Assembly: GCF_000485595.1 (NCBI RefSeq)
Contig: NW_014577492.1
Span: forward strand, 192,763 to 216,370
Origin: Priapulus caudatus
Taxonomy: Eukaryota > Priapulida > Priapulimorpha > Priapulimorphida > Priapulidae
DNA: 23,608 bases
Direction of reading: 5' to 3'
Shown: positions 9,081-19,856 of the stretch, one piece after another
Layout: every line of letters starts with the position of its first letter
Position numbering within the stretch: position 1 is the first letter of the stretch
Made by a program: the position numbers and the translations under genes
Notes under the pieces: generated by a model
Database searches by the model: none
What the model was told of the DNA's origin: nothing
Seen by the model: only the letters and a program-made list of their open reading frames with translations

Positions 9081-9418
9081 GGCCAAACAAAAATAATAGG
9101 TGTGTTTCCGGTCGGACCGGACCACCCTAAGATTATTAGGACCGGACCCTAAACTTTTTTTTTCAAAAAAAAAAAATTTATAAATTTATTATTTATTTTA
9201 TTTGAAATCTGACAGACAAACTTGAGATTTTTTACCTACAAACACGTTCTGTACTTGCTCTACTAACTTATCCCTACCTATACACCACTTTATAGCATGC
9301 ATCAGAGGGATATTAGGAACCGAAGAATAAAAAAATAATTAAAAAAAAAAATCCCTACCTACCTACCCTACTTTTGTTTTCGATGCAATAGGAAACACAC
9401 CTATTTTTTGGTTTGGCC
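9081..9418. mobile_element. 338-bp TAA-flanked MITE nested in the GTAGCCAG element (copy 1)
   Basis: Termini GGCCAAACAAAAATAATAGG and the inverted partner at 9391-9418 form an inverted repeat of about 28 bp, continuing through GTGTGTTTCC. TAA direct repeats flank it at 9078-9080 and 9419-9421. The interior has a palindromic GGTCGGACCGGACC stretch and A-rich runs. The TAA duplication and GGCC ends again suggest a PIF/Harbinger-type MITE, of a different family from the one at 7808. Confidence 0.75.
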
Positions 9419-9535
9419 TAATAATTGCAAATCTCCATCGTGCTCCCGCACGATGGGTGGACAGTGAACACCCCCTCCCAACACCTCCCCCCGCTCAGTC
9501 GCTTGGCTCCCTCGGCCTTGTCGCTTCGTGCCCGA

Positions 9536-9725
9536 GCAGGGGCGTGTACAGGGGGGGGGGTCCAGGGAGTCCGGACCCCACCTTGCTCGCGCAGAAAACG
9601 CATCTGAGGGGGTGTAATTTTAAAAATGTTTTCTCGGGGAGGGCCCCCCAGACCCCCCTTCGCGTGCTCGCAATTTGGGTTACGGTTAGACCCCCCTGGT
9701 GTACAAATCCTGTACACGCCCCTGC
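9536..9725. mobile_element. 190-bp inverted-repeat unit with GCAGGGGCGTGTACAGG ends (copy 1)
   Basis: A perfect 17-bp inverted pair: GCAGGGGCGTGTACAGG at 9536-9552 and its complement at 9709-9725. A possible CGA duplication lies just outside (9533-9535 and 9726-9728). A run of ten G follows the left terminus. The unit sits within the right half of the larger GTAGCCAG element and could be either a separate insertion or an internal inverted repeat of it. Confidence 0.5.
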
Positions 9726-9839
9726 CGAGCAAATTACAAACATTGAAAAACGAACCCCCCCCCCAATATAAAGCTGGCTACGGGCCTAATATCTAAACGT
9801 AGTGTCAAACAAAATGTCGCGCGACCTCGCTTATCTAAC

Positions 9840-9963
9840 AACTACTGCTATTATACTGCTGATGCTACTGCTACGGCTTCTGCTGCTGTTGCTGCTGCTA
9901 TTACTGTTGCAGCAACTCCTGCTGCTGCTGCTACTACTCCTGCTGCTGCTACGGCTGCTGCTA

Positions 9964-10009
<46 letters not shown>

Positions 10010-10480
10010 TGCTGTTATTACTATTGCAGCAGCTCATCCTGCTGCTGCTGCTACTCTACTACTACTGCTACTGCTGCTGCTGCCGCCGCCGCGCCGCCGC
10101 TGCCGCTGCTGCTGATACGACTGGTGCTATTGCTGCTGCTGTTGCTGCTGCTATTACTGTTGCAGCAGCTCCTGCTGCTGCTGCTACTACTACTACTACT
10201 CCTGCTGCTACGGCTGCTGCTACTGCTGCTAATACGATTGGTGCTATTGCTGCTGCTGTTGCTGCTGCTATTACTGTTGCTGCTGCTACTGCCGCCGCTG
10301 CTGGTCCTGCTGCTACTGCTGCTTCTTTTTGTTGATGAACTGCTGCTGTCGCTGTTGCTGTTGTCGTTGTTGTTGTTGCTGCTGCGGCTGCTGGAGGTGG
10401 TGGTTGTGGTGGTATTACTGGTGGCCGTCGTAGTTGTCGTTGTTGCCGTTGGGGTGGTGGCAGAGTGGTCATGCTAGTGG
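9840..10480. repeat. CTG-rich triplet block with 117-bp higher-order repeat (copy 1)
   Basis: About 640 bp of CTG, CTA, GTT and related triplets. A landmark ATTACTGTTGC (or ATTACTATTGC) recurs at 9900, 10017, 10153 and 10270, with spacings of 117, 136 and 117 bp, revealing a higher-order unit of 39 triplets under the triplet repeat. A pure CTG run occurs around 9968-10003. Frames on both strands give only poly-Leu, poly-Ala or poly-Ser and break in copy 2, so no protein is called. Confidence 0.9.
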
Positions 10481-11823
10481 TAGTGCGGGGCACTACCGGT
10501 CACCACGCATACACCACTGCCACTGCCACAACAAAAACAACACTACCAGCACGCCACTGCCATCTTCCCCCAACTACTATCGCCACTGATACAACAAATG
10601 CACTACATAATGACATCAACTACACACTAAGAGAATGTGCCCCGAATACTGACATTTGCCACGCATTAAACGTTTTCAAATCTTTAGTGACATCAACTGT
10701 TAATTACCTTCAGTAAGCTGATGAATGAACAAGCCCTTGGTCAAAATCAGATTCTTGCGAGCTAACGAGAGTGCTTTGAATGAACACGATGCCTAGGAAA
10801 GACCGTCGTCATGGTAGCGTAAGTGCATCTCCCTAACTGAATATGACAGGGCAACAAACTGTCTCTTGAGACGAAAAAAGTCAGAACCCGCTTTTAATTA
10901 AGGTAAATTAGTTGGCACCAATTAAAAGGGACCACGTCAAATGAGTTTAGAAACTATTGTATTCGTTACTCTTCCCTCTAGTGAACTGAGCACCCTGTAG
11001 GCTTTTTTTAATTTGTGATCTATACAAGATAAAATGCCATTGCTTTTCAGTCAAAATGATTTTAATTACGTGTGACAACAAGGTATGTAAGTCAAGGTAA
11101 ACTGTGCGACAATTTGTATAGATGATCTACATAGCAGATTTGCGGCTTAATAAGAAACAAGAATAAAAATCAAACTCAATGTACATTGAATATCACAAAT
11201 CTCCTCCCTATATTAAGGGGGGGGCGCCCATTAAATGGGTTTGCGTGAAGTGGGTTGCGTACAAGTAGGCCTATACAGGGTTAGTTAGATGAAGGAATTG
11301 TCGCAGAATAGAGCAATTGAAATTGGTGCGGGAATGCATTCCAATTATGTAAGAAATAACCGTTCCAGCTCGACATAACGGCAGCGCCGCATGGCTGCTA
11401 AGAATGTGTGAAATGAATATTTGATCAATATGAAACTTGAAAAGCGATCAAGCCAAAAAAAACTGATGCAATGATTGGGGGAAATAATTTCAATGGTAGT
11501 CTTTAAATTAAGATGTCAAGTTAGTAGGTTAAAGCAAATAACTGATAAGGTACCAGCAAAATAAATGCCTAAGAACGTGACGTTGGATAAAAACGTGATA
11601 ACGTTCATCGAGTGCGGAGCGTGCGTTTATCATCGTTTACATTTAGAGAAGAAGAGTATTTCACCCACCATTTCACGGACATTGAGGGCAGGCAGTGACT
11701 AATATTCTACTGGGTATTCGTGGAGATCTGGAGTTAAAATGCCGGATCATTGATGAATGCATAATTACGCGAATGGCCGTGCCTGCATGAATTTATCTCG
11801 TATGACTCAGGCATAACCAATTC
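10481..11823. other. About 1.3 kb without recognisable gene (copy 1)
   Basis: Unique-looking, duplicated at 17481-18904. Minor structures are a hairpin around GGTAGTGC and GCACTACC (10479-10498) and a G-run beside a GCGCCCATT/AATGGG hairpin (11218-11242). No coding exon, RNA gene or transposon termini are recognised. Confidence 0.4.
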
Positions 11824-11827
11824 TTAA
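11824..11827. other. Empty TTAA site matching the piggyBac insertion
   Basis: This TTAA, with flanks AATTC on the left and ATTAGCAAATAAACATCC on the right, corresponds to the duplicated TTAA flanking the piggyBac element in copy 2. It shows the pre-insertion state of the site. Confidence 0.9.
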
Positions 11828-11917
11828 ATTAGCAAATAAACATCCAGATGAGACGGGATACTAGAGAAGCGTTGCCGAAAGGAGATGTTGATCCGAAGCG
11901 CTGAAGCGCAGATCTTA

Positions 11918-11987
11918 TGTCTTGTGCTGCGCCATCAGGCACGCGTGTCCGATGGCGCAGCACAAGACACACCGTGTGCGGCAGGCT
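11918..11987 (-). mobile_element. Truncated right terminus of the fold-back element
   Basis: Only the last 70 bp of the fold-back element is present, comprising most of its terminal hairpin and the complete end (GTGTGCGGCAGGCT), followed by TTA at 11988-11990. It shows the intact form of the right end, which carries a C missing in the first copy near 5084-5085. Confidence 0.85.
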
Positions 11988-11990
11988 TTA

Positions 11991-12277
11991 GACAAGCTAA
12001 TGCGTGACTGGTGATGCGCATGCGCGCACATTCATAGTCGCTAAAACATGTAAGCGCATAGTGGATTATAAACTCGCTAAATAATTGTAGCCATGAGATC
12101 TCGAGAGACGTAGCGCGGGGCGGGTAGCGGCGTTTCAGCTTCAGCGTGAAATCGTTTTGCATAGGGAATTCCATTTGAAGTTACTCTATTAGCATTTCTC
12201 TAGACAAATCGCCTTTCTAGATTCATTCGCAATATTTGCATTCTGAAAGTGCAAGACTGCGAAACTCGCTGCAGACA
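11991..12277. other. Interval without recognisable gene (copy 2)
   Basis: Counterpart of 5093-5379 with a few single-base differences. No gene is recognised. Confidence 0.4.
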
Positions 12278-12324
<47 letters not shown>

Positions 12325-12456
12325 GTCTGTCTGCCTGCTTGCCTGTCTGTCTGTCGGTCTGTCTATCTGCCTGTCTGTCTGCCTGCCTGCCCGTATGTCT
12401 GTCTGCATGCCTTCATGCCCGCCTTCCTGTCCGTCCGTCCGTCCGTCCGGTCAGTC
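12278..12456. repeat. CTGT/CTGC tetranucleotide array (copy 2)
   Basis: Near-identical counterpart of 5380-5556, including the order of CTAT and TGCC variants. The lack of length divergence suggests that the two copies separated recently, or that they are alleles. Confidence 0.95.
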
Positions 12457-14667
12457 GAGTCCAACTAAATTATACTTTTTGGTGAGCAGGTATTAACTGG
12501 AGGGAGAGGTTGCCGAAGAGAAGAGAAACCGCTTCTGGGTCAGAGATCAGCTGAGAGCCAAAAAAATGCAAGCGTTTAGTGAAATACGGGTCTTCTCTGC
12601 GTAACATGCAGATAGAAACTATTAGATGAGACCTACATAAGCCAAAGAAAACGCATAATAAACATTAGTTCCGTGCACAATATGGAAACGTTGGGTTGTA
12701 ACGCGTTCACTCCTCAAGTAATCCGAAAATCGATTCGTGCAAAGATAACTGCCATGGAAAATGTGGAAAAGCTAAATCGCTATATTTTTACTTGCAGAGC
12801 TCGTGGCAAAAAGTACACATGATGTAATAAATATTTACGTGACTCTTTCAGAAGGCAACCTGGAATGCACTGATGAAACCACAGCCGCTGCATGCAGACT
12901 TGACTATACCTAGCATAGAGCTCTCATTTATACACCCACCCACTCGCACATTTAAGAACCAGATGTCACCGTTTCACACAGAACTTAAACCGCATACATA
13001 CGTTTTCGGAACAATAATAATTCCGGTCGTAATTACTAAAAAGAACAAGAGCCGCAGAGCGTCTGGGCTCATCTGAGGTCTGTTGCTACGGTTATAAACG
13101 TAACATTTAAGTCGTGCGTAGTGACACCTTTGTTAGGCGCAGATTTGCAGATACGCAAATCCCATTGGGTGATACAAATCGCGTGCCTGAAACTCCTGTT
13201 TTATGGTGCATTGTGACCCTAACCCTAACCCTATTAAAAAAATATATTAATTGTTGTAAAAATTATTTGTTGTTATGAAATTGTTGTAAATAAATCATGT
13301 AAATATTTGCGTTAATTGGGAAAAAAATAGTTAAAGGGATAATAGGATTTTACTGCATACAACTGTACTTACTGTATAACAAATCGTCTATACCCACACG
13401 TATTTGTTACCAGATACCTAATTTAATTGTTATAATTAATTACACATCAACGCTACGAAATTTGAACGGCGCCATGACACCCGCGACCGTGCTGCCACCC
13501 CCAAAAATTTGCGTAATTTGACATTATTTTTGCAGTTTACAGACCGCAGGCTAAATCGACAAAAGCTGCAATTCATATTTATATACCTAAATGCTATAAT
13601 TAACGAAAGCGATATTCATTTTAGGGCAAATTTATCCATTTAGAACTGAAACTATTTGTCAGTTAATAAGAATTACAATCGCTTTTGGCTTTTAAATTAA
13701 TAAATAAGAAACACCACCTCGGTCTGTAGCCCTTTGTTGAAAAGTGGTTTTGCGCAACTTATCAGATCGAGCGCTTTGAGTGGCGCCACCGTGCGCTTTG
13801 AGTGGCCGTGGCCGCTTTGGTGTGCCATAAATATAAGAACACTGTGACATCATTGAGGCAGTTCAGGAATCCATGTTTAACCCTCCGCTTGAGGGCCAAA
13901 AGGTTGTCAGACACTTACTCTTCGCACGTCAGTGGAAAGCACATTTCATGGTCCTTTCAATAAAGTGATAAAAATGTGTAAGTCAGCGCTGAAACTAAAA
14001 AAGTTTTTTCACTCTGTCCGTTAGGCGCCACGTCCTCAGAAAATGCTGATATCTGACCTTTCCCGCACCTCCAATTTCGCACTGGTGATGGGTTTCCCTG
14101 CCATCACACTATACACCGAATATTAAGAGGCAGAGGTCGAGCCCGTTCAGATTTTGTGCGGCAATTCCGTATTTCCTCCTATACTTAGTTAAGGAAAATA
14201 TTCCCTTCCGTTTACACATCTTGACCTTTGACCCTCTGACGCCCCAAATTTGTCATTTCGGTCCTCTTCACGATCCCCCCCCCACGTCCCGAATATCGTG
14301 ACCGTACGTTGAGCGGTTAAGATTTGTGCCAACTGTTGACGGACGCACGACGGACGGACGGACAATCATGCGATTCTAACAAGCGCATCGACTACGTCAG
14401 ATAAGCTAAAAATGAACTATGTGATGTATTTTTGCTATAGGTTACTTCGATTACGCAGGTTATATCGACCGCGCGCGCACTTTTATCTAATCGAAGTGCA
14501 AGTATCGCAAGTTCCATCTCCAGTAAAACCATCAGAACCTGGTCAGCGTGTATGCCGCATGTTTGCGCCCATTACGTACTCCATGACATCATCCTATCCC
14601 ATGTTACAGAATTATTGTCCAGAAGGTTTGAGCTAAGCCTACTTAGCACCGCCTATCATATCCAGGG
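12457..14667. other. About 2.2 kb without recognisable gene (copy 2)
   Basis: Counterpart of 5557-7737, including the CCCTAA motif (13217-13232), the repeated GCGCTTTGAGTGGC unit (13769-13807) and the TGACCTTTGACCC motif (14222-14234). Small indels relative to copy 1 break all short frames. Confidence 0.4.
13217..13232. repeat. Interstitial CCCTAA telomere-type motif (copy 2)
   Basis: The same 16-bp motif as in copy 1, in the same context. It is duplicated with the unit and is not an independent telomere-healing scar. Confidence 0.6.
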
Positions 14668-14668
14668 C

Positions 14669-15809
14669 CCGTTGTCAGAAACATCGTAAAGTTAATGCTA
14701 AAGTTAATGCTACGATAACACTTACGACTAATGCTAAGGCCATGAGAATGAAAATCCGTTTACGCTCCACCGCCGCATGCCCGCTTTAGTCCCCGCCCAA
14801 AAAAAGTCATATATTTACCAAAAATTTCATTATTTGGAAAAAATTCCCTCACTGAAACATAATAGACTAATCACAAGGTGTACTTAGCCTAAACAGCAAT
14901 TCTGATGGATTTTGACAAGCTTGGCAGTCCGGATTGTACATGGCACTTTCTAACCGCTAGACATATATCAGGGCGCCGAATAAGATTTGTCGAAAAAACC
15001 CGAAGATGACGACTTCAAACCGAAAATTCCCGAACGTGAAAAATGAAAAAATTTCAGCCTGAAAAATAAAATAATGAATAATAAAGAGGGGCGGCTAGAT
15101 TGTTTATTGTCCTGTACTCGTATTTCACTGTATTTCAGCCTGAAAATTAAATAATGAATAATGAATAATGAAAAAAGCCTCATCACTTTTTAAAATTCCT
15201 TGGACGGTAAACCGGATTTTTCATTCTCATGGCCTAATGTTGCGAGACTAGCGTGACAGAAACACATCGCAGCTTTAGAAAACTTACGATAACAGGAACT
15301 TCATCACAAGGCTGCTGATGGATGAGAAATCAATCACAAAATTCAAATTCATACACATTTATTGTACATCACAGTAAGTTTTATGCATATTATGATGCTA
15401 ACCACATTATAAATATATATTTGATGAAAAACGACGTGGTCATGAATTAATTCTGCACAACAAGACAAATTCTCACATTGTAACGCGAGACGCGAGACGG
15501 CGAGAACTCGTGGCAAGCGTGGAAAACCTTTAGAACAAGAGAACAAATGCCCATACGCCATTTGTAAATGTATTGTTTGTTTTATTAGCGGTAGATAATT
15601 AATGATTTTGACGTGTTTTTCCAAAGAAAACACACTTTTTATTCTTATTATAAAAATATAAATATTCACTATAATTGTAATGTAGTGTAATGTGTTATTT
15701 TCAACTTAAATATAAGGTTACGAGAGGGTCTGGGAGCTCTCGTAATGTTATGAGGATATTATACGAGAGATTTTTCGTTCTCGTAACCTACGATGTTTTC
15801 TGTCAACGG
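14669..15809. mobile_element. Possible inverted-repeat element hosting a MITE (copy 2)
   Basis: Counterpart of 7740-8886. The termini CCGTTGTCAGAAACATCGTA (14669-14688) and TACGATGTTTTCTGTCAACGG (15789-15809) are both preserved. Confidence 0.45.
14738..15234. mobile_element. 497-bp TAA-flanked MITE (copy 2)
   Basis: Counterpart of the 7808-8313 MITE, with TAA at 14735-14737 and 15235-15237. Its presence at the same position in both copies shows that it inserted before the duplication, or before the two alleles split. Confidence 0.75.
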
Positions 15810-16004
15810 TTTACGATGTTGGAAGTTTTAATGGTAAAGACTAATGTTGCGACTAATTTTGTTTGCTCAACGGCCCACGGCCGCTAGCCAGGGGGTTCGT
15901 GGAGTGTTCGAACGAACCCGCCCCCCGCGAGCCTCCCCCCCAAAAAAATTTTTTTTATTGAAAATGACAGAATTTCACCTCAGCGTCGCTCCATTTTAGT
16001 GTAA

Positions 16005-16351
16005 GGCCAACAAAAATAATGTGCTGTTTACCCGGTCGACCGGCCATCCCTAAGATTTATTAGGACCGACCCTAAACTTTTTTTTCAAAAAAAAAAAATT
16101 TATAAATTTTATTATTTTTTTATTTGAAATCTGACAGACAAAACTTGAGATTTTTTACTACAAACAGGTTCTGTTTACATTGCTCTACTAACTTATCCCT
16201 ACCTATACACCACTTTTATAGCATGCATCAGATGGGATATATAGGAAACCGAAAGAATAAAAAAATAATTAAAAAAAAAAATCCCTACCATACCTACCCT
16301 AACTTTGTTTTCGATGCAATAGCGAAACACACCTATTTTTTTGGTTTGGCC
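16005..16351. mobile_element. 347-bp TAA-flanked MITE nested (copy 2)
   Basis: Counterpart of 9081-9418. TAA lies at 16002-16004 and 16352-16354, and the inverted termini GGCCAA...TTGGCC are preserved with minor indels. Confidence 0.75.
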
Positions 16352-16471
16352 TAATAATTGCAAAATCTCCATCGTGCTCCCGCACGATGGGTGGACAGTG
16401 AACACCCCCCCCACACCTCCCCCGCTGCAGTCGCCTTGCTCCCTGGCGCTTGGTCGCTTCAGTGCCGCGAG

Positions 16472-16671
16472 GCAGGGCGTGTACAGGGGGGGGGGGTCGC
16501 AGGGAGTCCGGACCCCACCTTGCATCGCGCAGAAAACGCATCTGAGGGGGTGATAATTTTAAAAATGTTCTCTGGGGAGGGCCACCCCAGACCCCCCTTC
16601 GGCGTGCTCGCAATTTGGCGTTACGGTTTTAGACCCCCCTGGTGATACATAATCCTGGTACACGCCGCTGC
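16472..16671. mobile_element. Inverted-repeat unit with GCAGGG(G)CGTGTACAGG ends (copy 2)
   Basis: Counterpart of 9536-9725. The termini are slightly damaged relative to copy 1: one G lost on the left, two changes on the right. Confidence 0.45.
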
Positions 16672-16794
16672 CGAGCAGATTACAAACATTGAAACGAACC
16701 CCGCCCCCAATATTAAGGCTGGCTACGGGGCCTAATGATCTAAACGTAGTGCTCAAACAAAAATGTCGGCGCGAACTCGTCTCGCTTATCTAAT

Positions 16795-17480
16795 CAACTA
16801 CTGCTATTATACTTGCTGATGCTACTGCTACGGTTGCTGCTGCTGTTGCTTGCCTATTACTGTTGCAGGCAAACTCCTGCTGCTGCTGCTGCTATTTTTT
16901 TCTACTCTGCTGCTGCTACGGCTGGCTGCATATTGCGCTGGGCTGCTGTGCCATGCTGCTGGGCTGCTGCTGCTGTTTGCTGGGCTGTTATTACTATTGC
17001 AGGCAGCTCATCTGCTGCTGCTGTACTCTTACTCTACTGCTACTGCTGGCTCGCTGCCGCCGCCGCGCCGCCGCTGCCGCTGCTGCTGCATACGAATGCG
17101 GCTGTAATTGCGCTGCTCGTTGCTGGCTGCTGATACTGTTGCAGCAGGCTGCTGCTGCTGCTCGCTCTACTACTACTACTACATCCTGCTGCTACGGCTG
17201 CTGTACTGCTGCTAATACGCATTGTGCTATTGGCTGCTGCTGTTTGCGCTGCTATTCCTGTTGCTGCTGCACTGCCGCCGCTGCTGGCTCCTGGCTACTG
17301 CTGCTTCTTTTTGTTGATGAAACTGCTGTTTTTGTCTGTCGCCTGTTGCTAGTTGTCGTTGTTGTTTTGCTGCGCGGCTGCTTGGAGGTGTGAGTTGTGG
17401 TGGTATTACTGGTGGCGCGTCGTAGTTTCGGTTGTTGCCGTTGGGGTGGTGTCAGAGTGGTCATGCTAAGTGGTTACGTG
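16795..17480. repeat. CTG-rich triplet block (copy 2)
   Basis: Counterpart of 9840-10480. Here the triplet register is interrupted many times by single extra bases (such as GGC or TTTTTT intrusions), so the higher-order unit is blurred. The difference between copies looks like random insertion rather than triplet gain or loss. Confidence 0.9.
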
Positions 17481-18904
17481 CGGGGCAGCTACCGCGTCAG
17501 CCACGCGTATACACCGACTGCCACTGCCACATACAAATAACAACACTACCAGCACGACACACTTGCCATCTATCCCCACTACTTATCGCCACTGATACAA
17601 CAAATTGCAGCTAAATAATGAACATTCAAACTAACATCTAAGAGAATGTGCCCCGGAATACTGAACATTTGCCCATCGCGATTTAACGTTTTTAATCTTT
17701 AGTGAGCACACGTCAACTGTTAATTACCTTCAGTAAGCTGACGAATGAACAAGCCCTTGGTCAAAATCAAGATGTCTTGCGAGCTAACGAGAGTGCTTTG
17801 AATGAACACGGATAGCCTAGGAAAGACCGTCGTCAAATGGTAGCGTCGTAAGCTGCATCTCGCCTAACTGAATATTGAACAGTGGCAAAAACTGTTCTCT
17901 TGAGACGAAAAAAAAGTCAGAACCGTCTTTTAATTAAGGTAAATTAGTTGGCCACAATTAAAAGGACGCACGTCAAAGATGCTATTTAGATAACTATTTG
18001 TTATTCGTTATCTTTCCCCTCTAGTGAACTGCATCACCCTGTAGCTGCTTTTTTTAATGTTGTGATCTATACAAGATAAAAATGCCATTGCTTTTACAGT
18101 CAAAATAGATTTTTAAATTACGTGTGACAACAAGGTATGTAATCAAGGTAAAACTATGCGACAATATTGATATAGATGATCTACATAGGCAGTGAACTTT
18201 GCGGCTTAAAAGAAACAAGAATAAAAATCTAACCAATGTAATTGAATATCACAAATCTCCTCCCTATATTACAGGGGGGGGCGCCATTAAATTGGGTTTT
18301 GCGCTGAAGTGGGTTGCGTACAAGTAGGCCTAAAATCCAGGGTTAGTTAGATGAAAGGAAATTGTCCGCGAAATAGAGCAATTGAAATCTGGTGCGGAAT
18401 GCATTCCAAATTATTGTAAGAAATAACGTTCCAGCCCGACTAAAGCGGCAGCGCCGCATGGTGGCCTAAGAATGTGTGAAATGAATATTTGATCAATATG
18501 AAACTTGAAGCGAGTCAAGCCAAAAAAAACTGATGCAATGATGGGGAAATAATTATCAGATGGTAGTCTTTAAATTACGATGTCAAGTTAGTAGTTAAAG
18601 CAAAATAACTGATAGGTACCAGGCAAAATAATGCCGTAAGAACGTGACGTTGGATAAAAAGTGATAACGTTCATTCGAGTGGCGGAGCGTGCGTTTATCA
18701 TCGTTTAGCATTTAGAGAGAAGAGTAATTTCACGCCACCATTTCAACCGACATTGAGGGGCAGGGCAGTGACTAATACTTCTACTGGGTATTCGTGAGAT
18801 CTGGAGTTAAAATGGCCGGATCATTGAATGAATGGCATAATACGCAATGGCCGTGCGCCTGGCATGAAATTTTATCTCGTATGACTCAGAGCCTAACGCA
18901 ATTC
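17481..18904. other. About 1.4 kb without recognisable gene (copy 2)
   Basis: Counterpart of 10481-11823, longer by scattered one-base insertions. No exon or RNA gene is recognised. Confidence 0.4.
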
Positions 18905-19502
18905 TTAACCGCTTTCATGCATACGGTAACTATAGTAACGCAAACTAAATACCCCCCACCTAATTATAAACTGGGTATCCATTCACTCCCTGAATGCGCA
19001 TAATGGTTATGTCAAGCGTAACCATACTGTAGTTCAGATAATTTATGATCAGATGGCTCTCTCATCACAAGACAGTTTTCCAAGATGGCAGCTGCCCAAT
19101 GAAAAAGAATGTAAGGCTGAATTTTTCTTTTTAGCAACGTTGAAAAAACTAATTGTAAACTTTTTAATTTTATAATTTGACCATATATCATAATGTATAA
19201 GCCTATAGAGAACATATACATAACTATAATTGATGAATAAATCATGTCTGTGAGTAATGCCAGCCTTTTATATGTGATGGTTATCGTAGTGCACATTATG
19301 ACTTTGGGGTTCGATAACTCTTGGTAACTTGAGTACCACATGAACGCAAATGAACTTCTTCTCTGTCATGTTTGCTACCAAGCTCGTGGTTACTTTCTGA
19401 TACAACGCTTTAGTGGCTACTGCCACTTCGCAATGGCATCATGTAATTACAAAGGTAAGGATAAACATCCATTATAACTAAATTAACCCTTTTATTTTGC
19501 AG

Positions 19503-19763
19503 CAGTCGCCGATTTACAGCAGAAGAGGTCGTTCAGAGACTTGATGATTTCGGTGACATTCCCTCTGGTAGTGATGATGAGAGACTTTCTTCTGGCGCAT
19601 CAGATGATGATGAAGATGACGATTATAGAGGATCAGATGAGAATGGGGATGATGATGAGGAGGAAAATGAAGATGATGGTCCTGAAGATGGCGATGGGAA
19701 TGTTTCATCTGACAGCGATAAAGAAGAAGTTGTAGTTGTTCCAAGAAAGAAATCAAAGACAAA
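19503..19763 (+). CDS. Transposase exon: acidic N-terminal segment
   Basis: An 87-codon exon bounded by a good acceptor (TTTTATTTTGCAG) and donor (GTGAGT). After SRRFTAEEVVQRLDD the composition is dominated by Asp, Glu and Ser over about 55 residues, then EEVVVVPRKKSKT. piggyBac-derived proteins generally begin with such an acidic low-complexity stretch. It is part of the pseudogene above and listed so that its boundaries are not lost. Confidence 0.7.
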
Positions 19764-19856
19764 GTGAGTGTACACTCAATCCATTCTATTGGGGGGGGGG
19801 GTATGTAAATCTCTTAGACTTCTTTGTTTCCTCATCTATTCTATTTCTAATTTCAG
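19764..19856 (+). other. 93-bp intron in the piggyBac transposase
   Basis: GTGAGT donor and a TTTCTAATTTCAG acceptor with an upstream pyrimidine-rich tract. The splice joins codon parts AA and G into a lysine and keeps the frame from KSKT into NRKAWKW. A run of ten G at 19792-19801 is inside the intron. Confidence 0.7.

Larger units (their letters stand above)
8950..9786. mobile_element. Nested inverted-repeat element with GTAGCCAG ends (copy 1)
   Basis: The left end GGCCCCGGCCGTAGCCAG and the right end CTGGCTACGGGCC are inverted partners, apart from about five extra bases on the left. Inside lie two further inverted-repeat units (9081-9418 and 9536-9725) plus a small CCATCGTGC/GCACGATGG hairpin (9433-9454) and several poly-C or poly-G runs. 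No transposase is encoded and I see no target duplication. The same structure is found in copy 2. The superfamily is unassigned. Confidence 0.55.
5022..11917. repeat. Tandem duplication unit, copy 1 (~6.9 kb)
   Basis: The sequence from 5022 (starting TGTCTTGTGCTGCGCC) to 11916 is repeated starting at 11918, with the same order of every landmark: CTGT array, CCCTAA motif, TAA-flanked MITE, nested GTAGCCAG element, CTG block, and a TTAA site. Differences between copies are mainly single-base indels plus one large insertion in copy 2. The copy-1 end (11836-11916) matches 20857-20945, which is the far flank of the insertion in copy 2, so the unit boundaries are well defined. Confidence 0.95.
15872..16732. 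mobile_element. Nested inverted-repeat element with GTAGCCAG ends (copy 2)
   Basis: Counterpart of 8950-9786 with the same nested parts. The left end reads GGCCCACGGCCGCTAGCCAG and the right end CTGGCTACGGGGCC, each with one-base differences from copy 1. Confidence 0.55.

Noticed and set aside
9418-9771. Proline-rich open frames in the GC-rich part of the nested element
   Set aside because: They overlap one another on both strands, are driven by poly-C and poly-G runs, and are not maintained in copy 2.
9802-10493. Poly-Leu, poly-Ala and poly-Ser proteins from the triplet block
   Set aside because: They are the product of CTG/GCT repeats in all frames. Frames are destroyed in copy 2, and no non-repeat domain adjoins them.
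19514-19762. His-rich minus-strand open frame over the acidic exon
   Set aside because: It is the antisense shadow of the Asp/Glu codons of the transposase exon.
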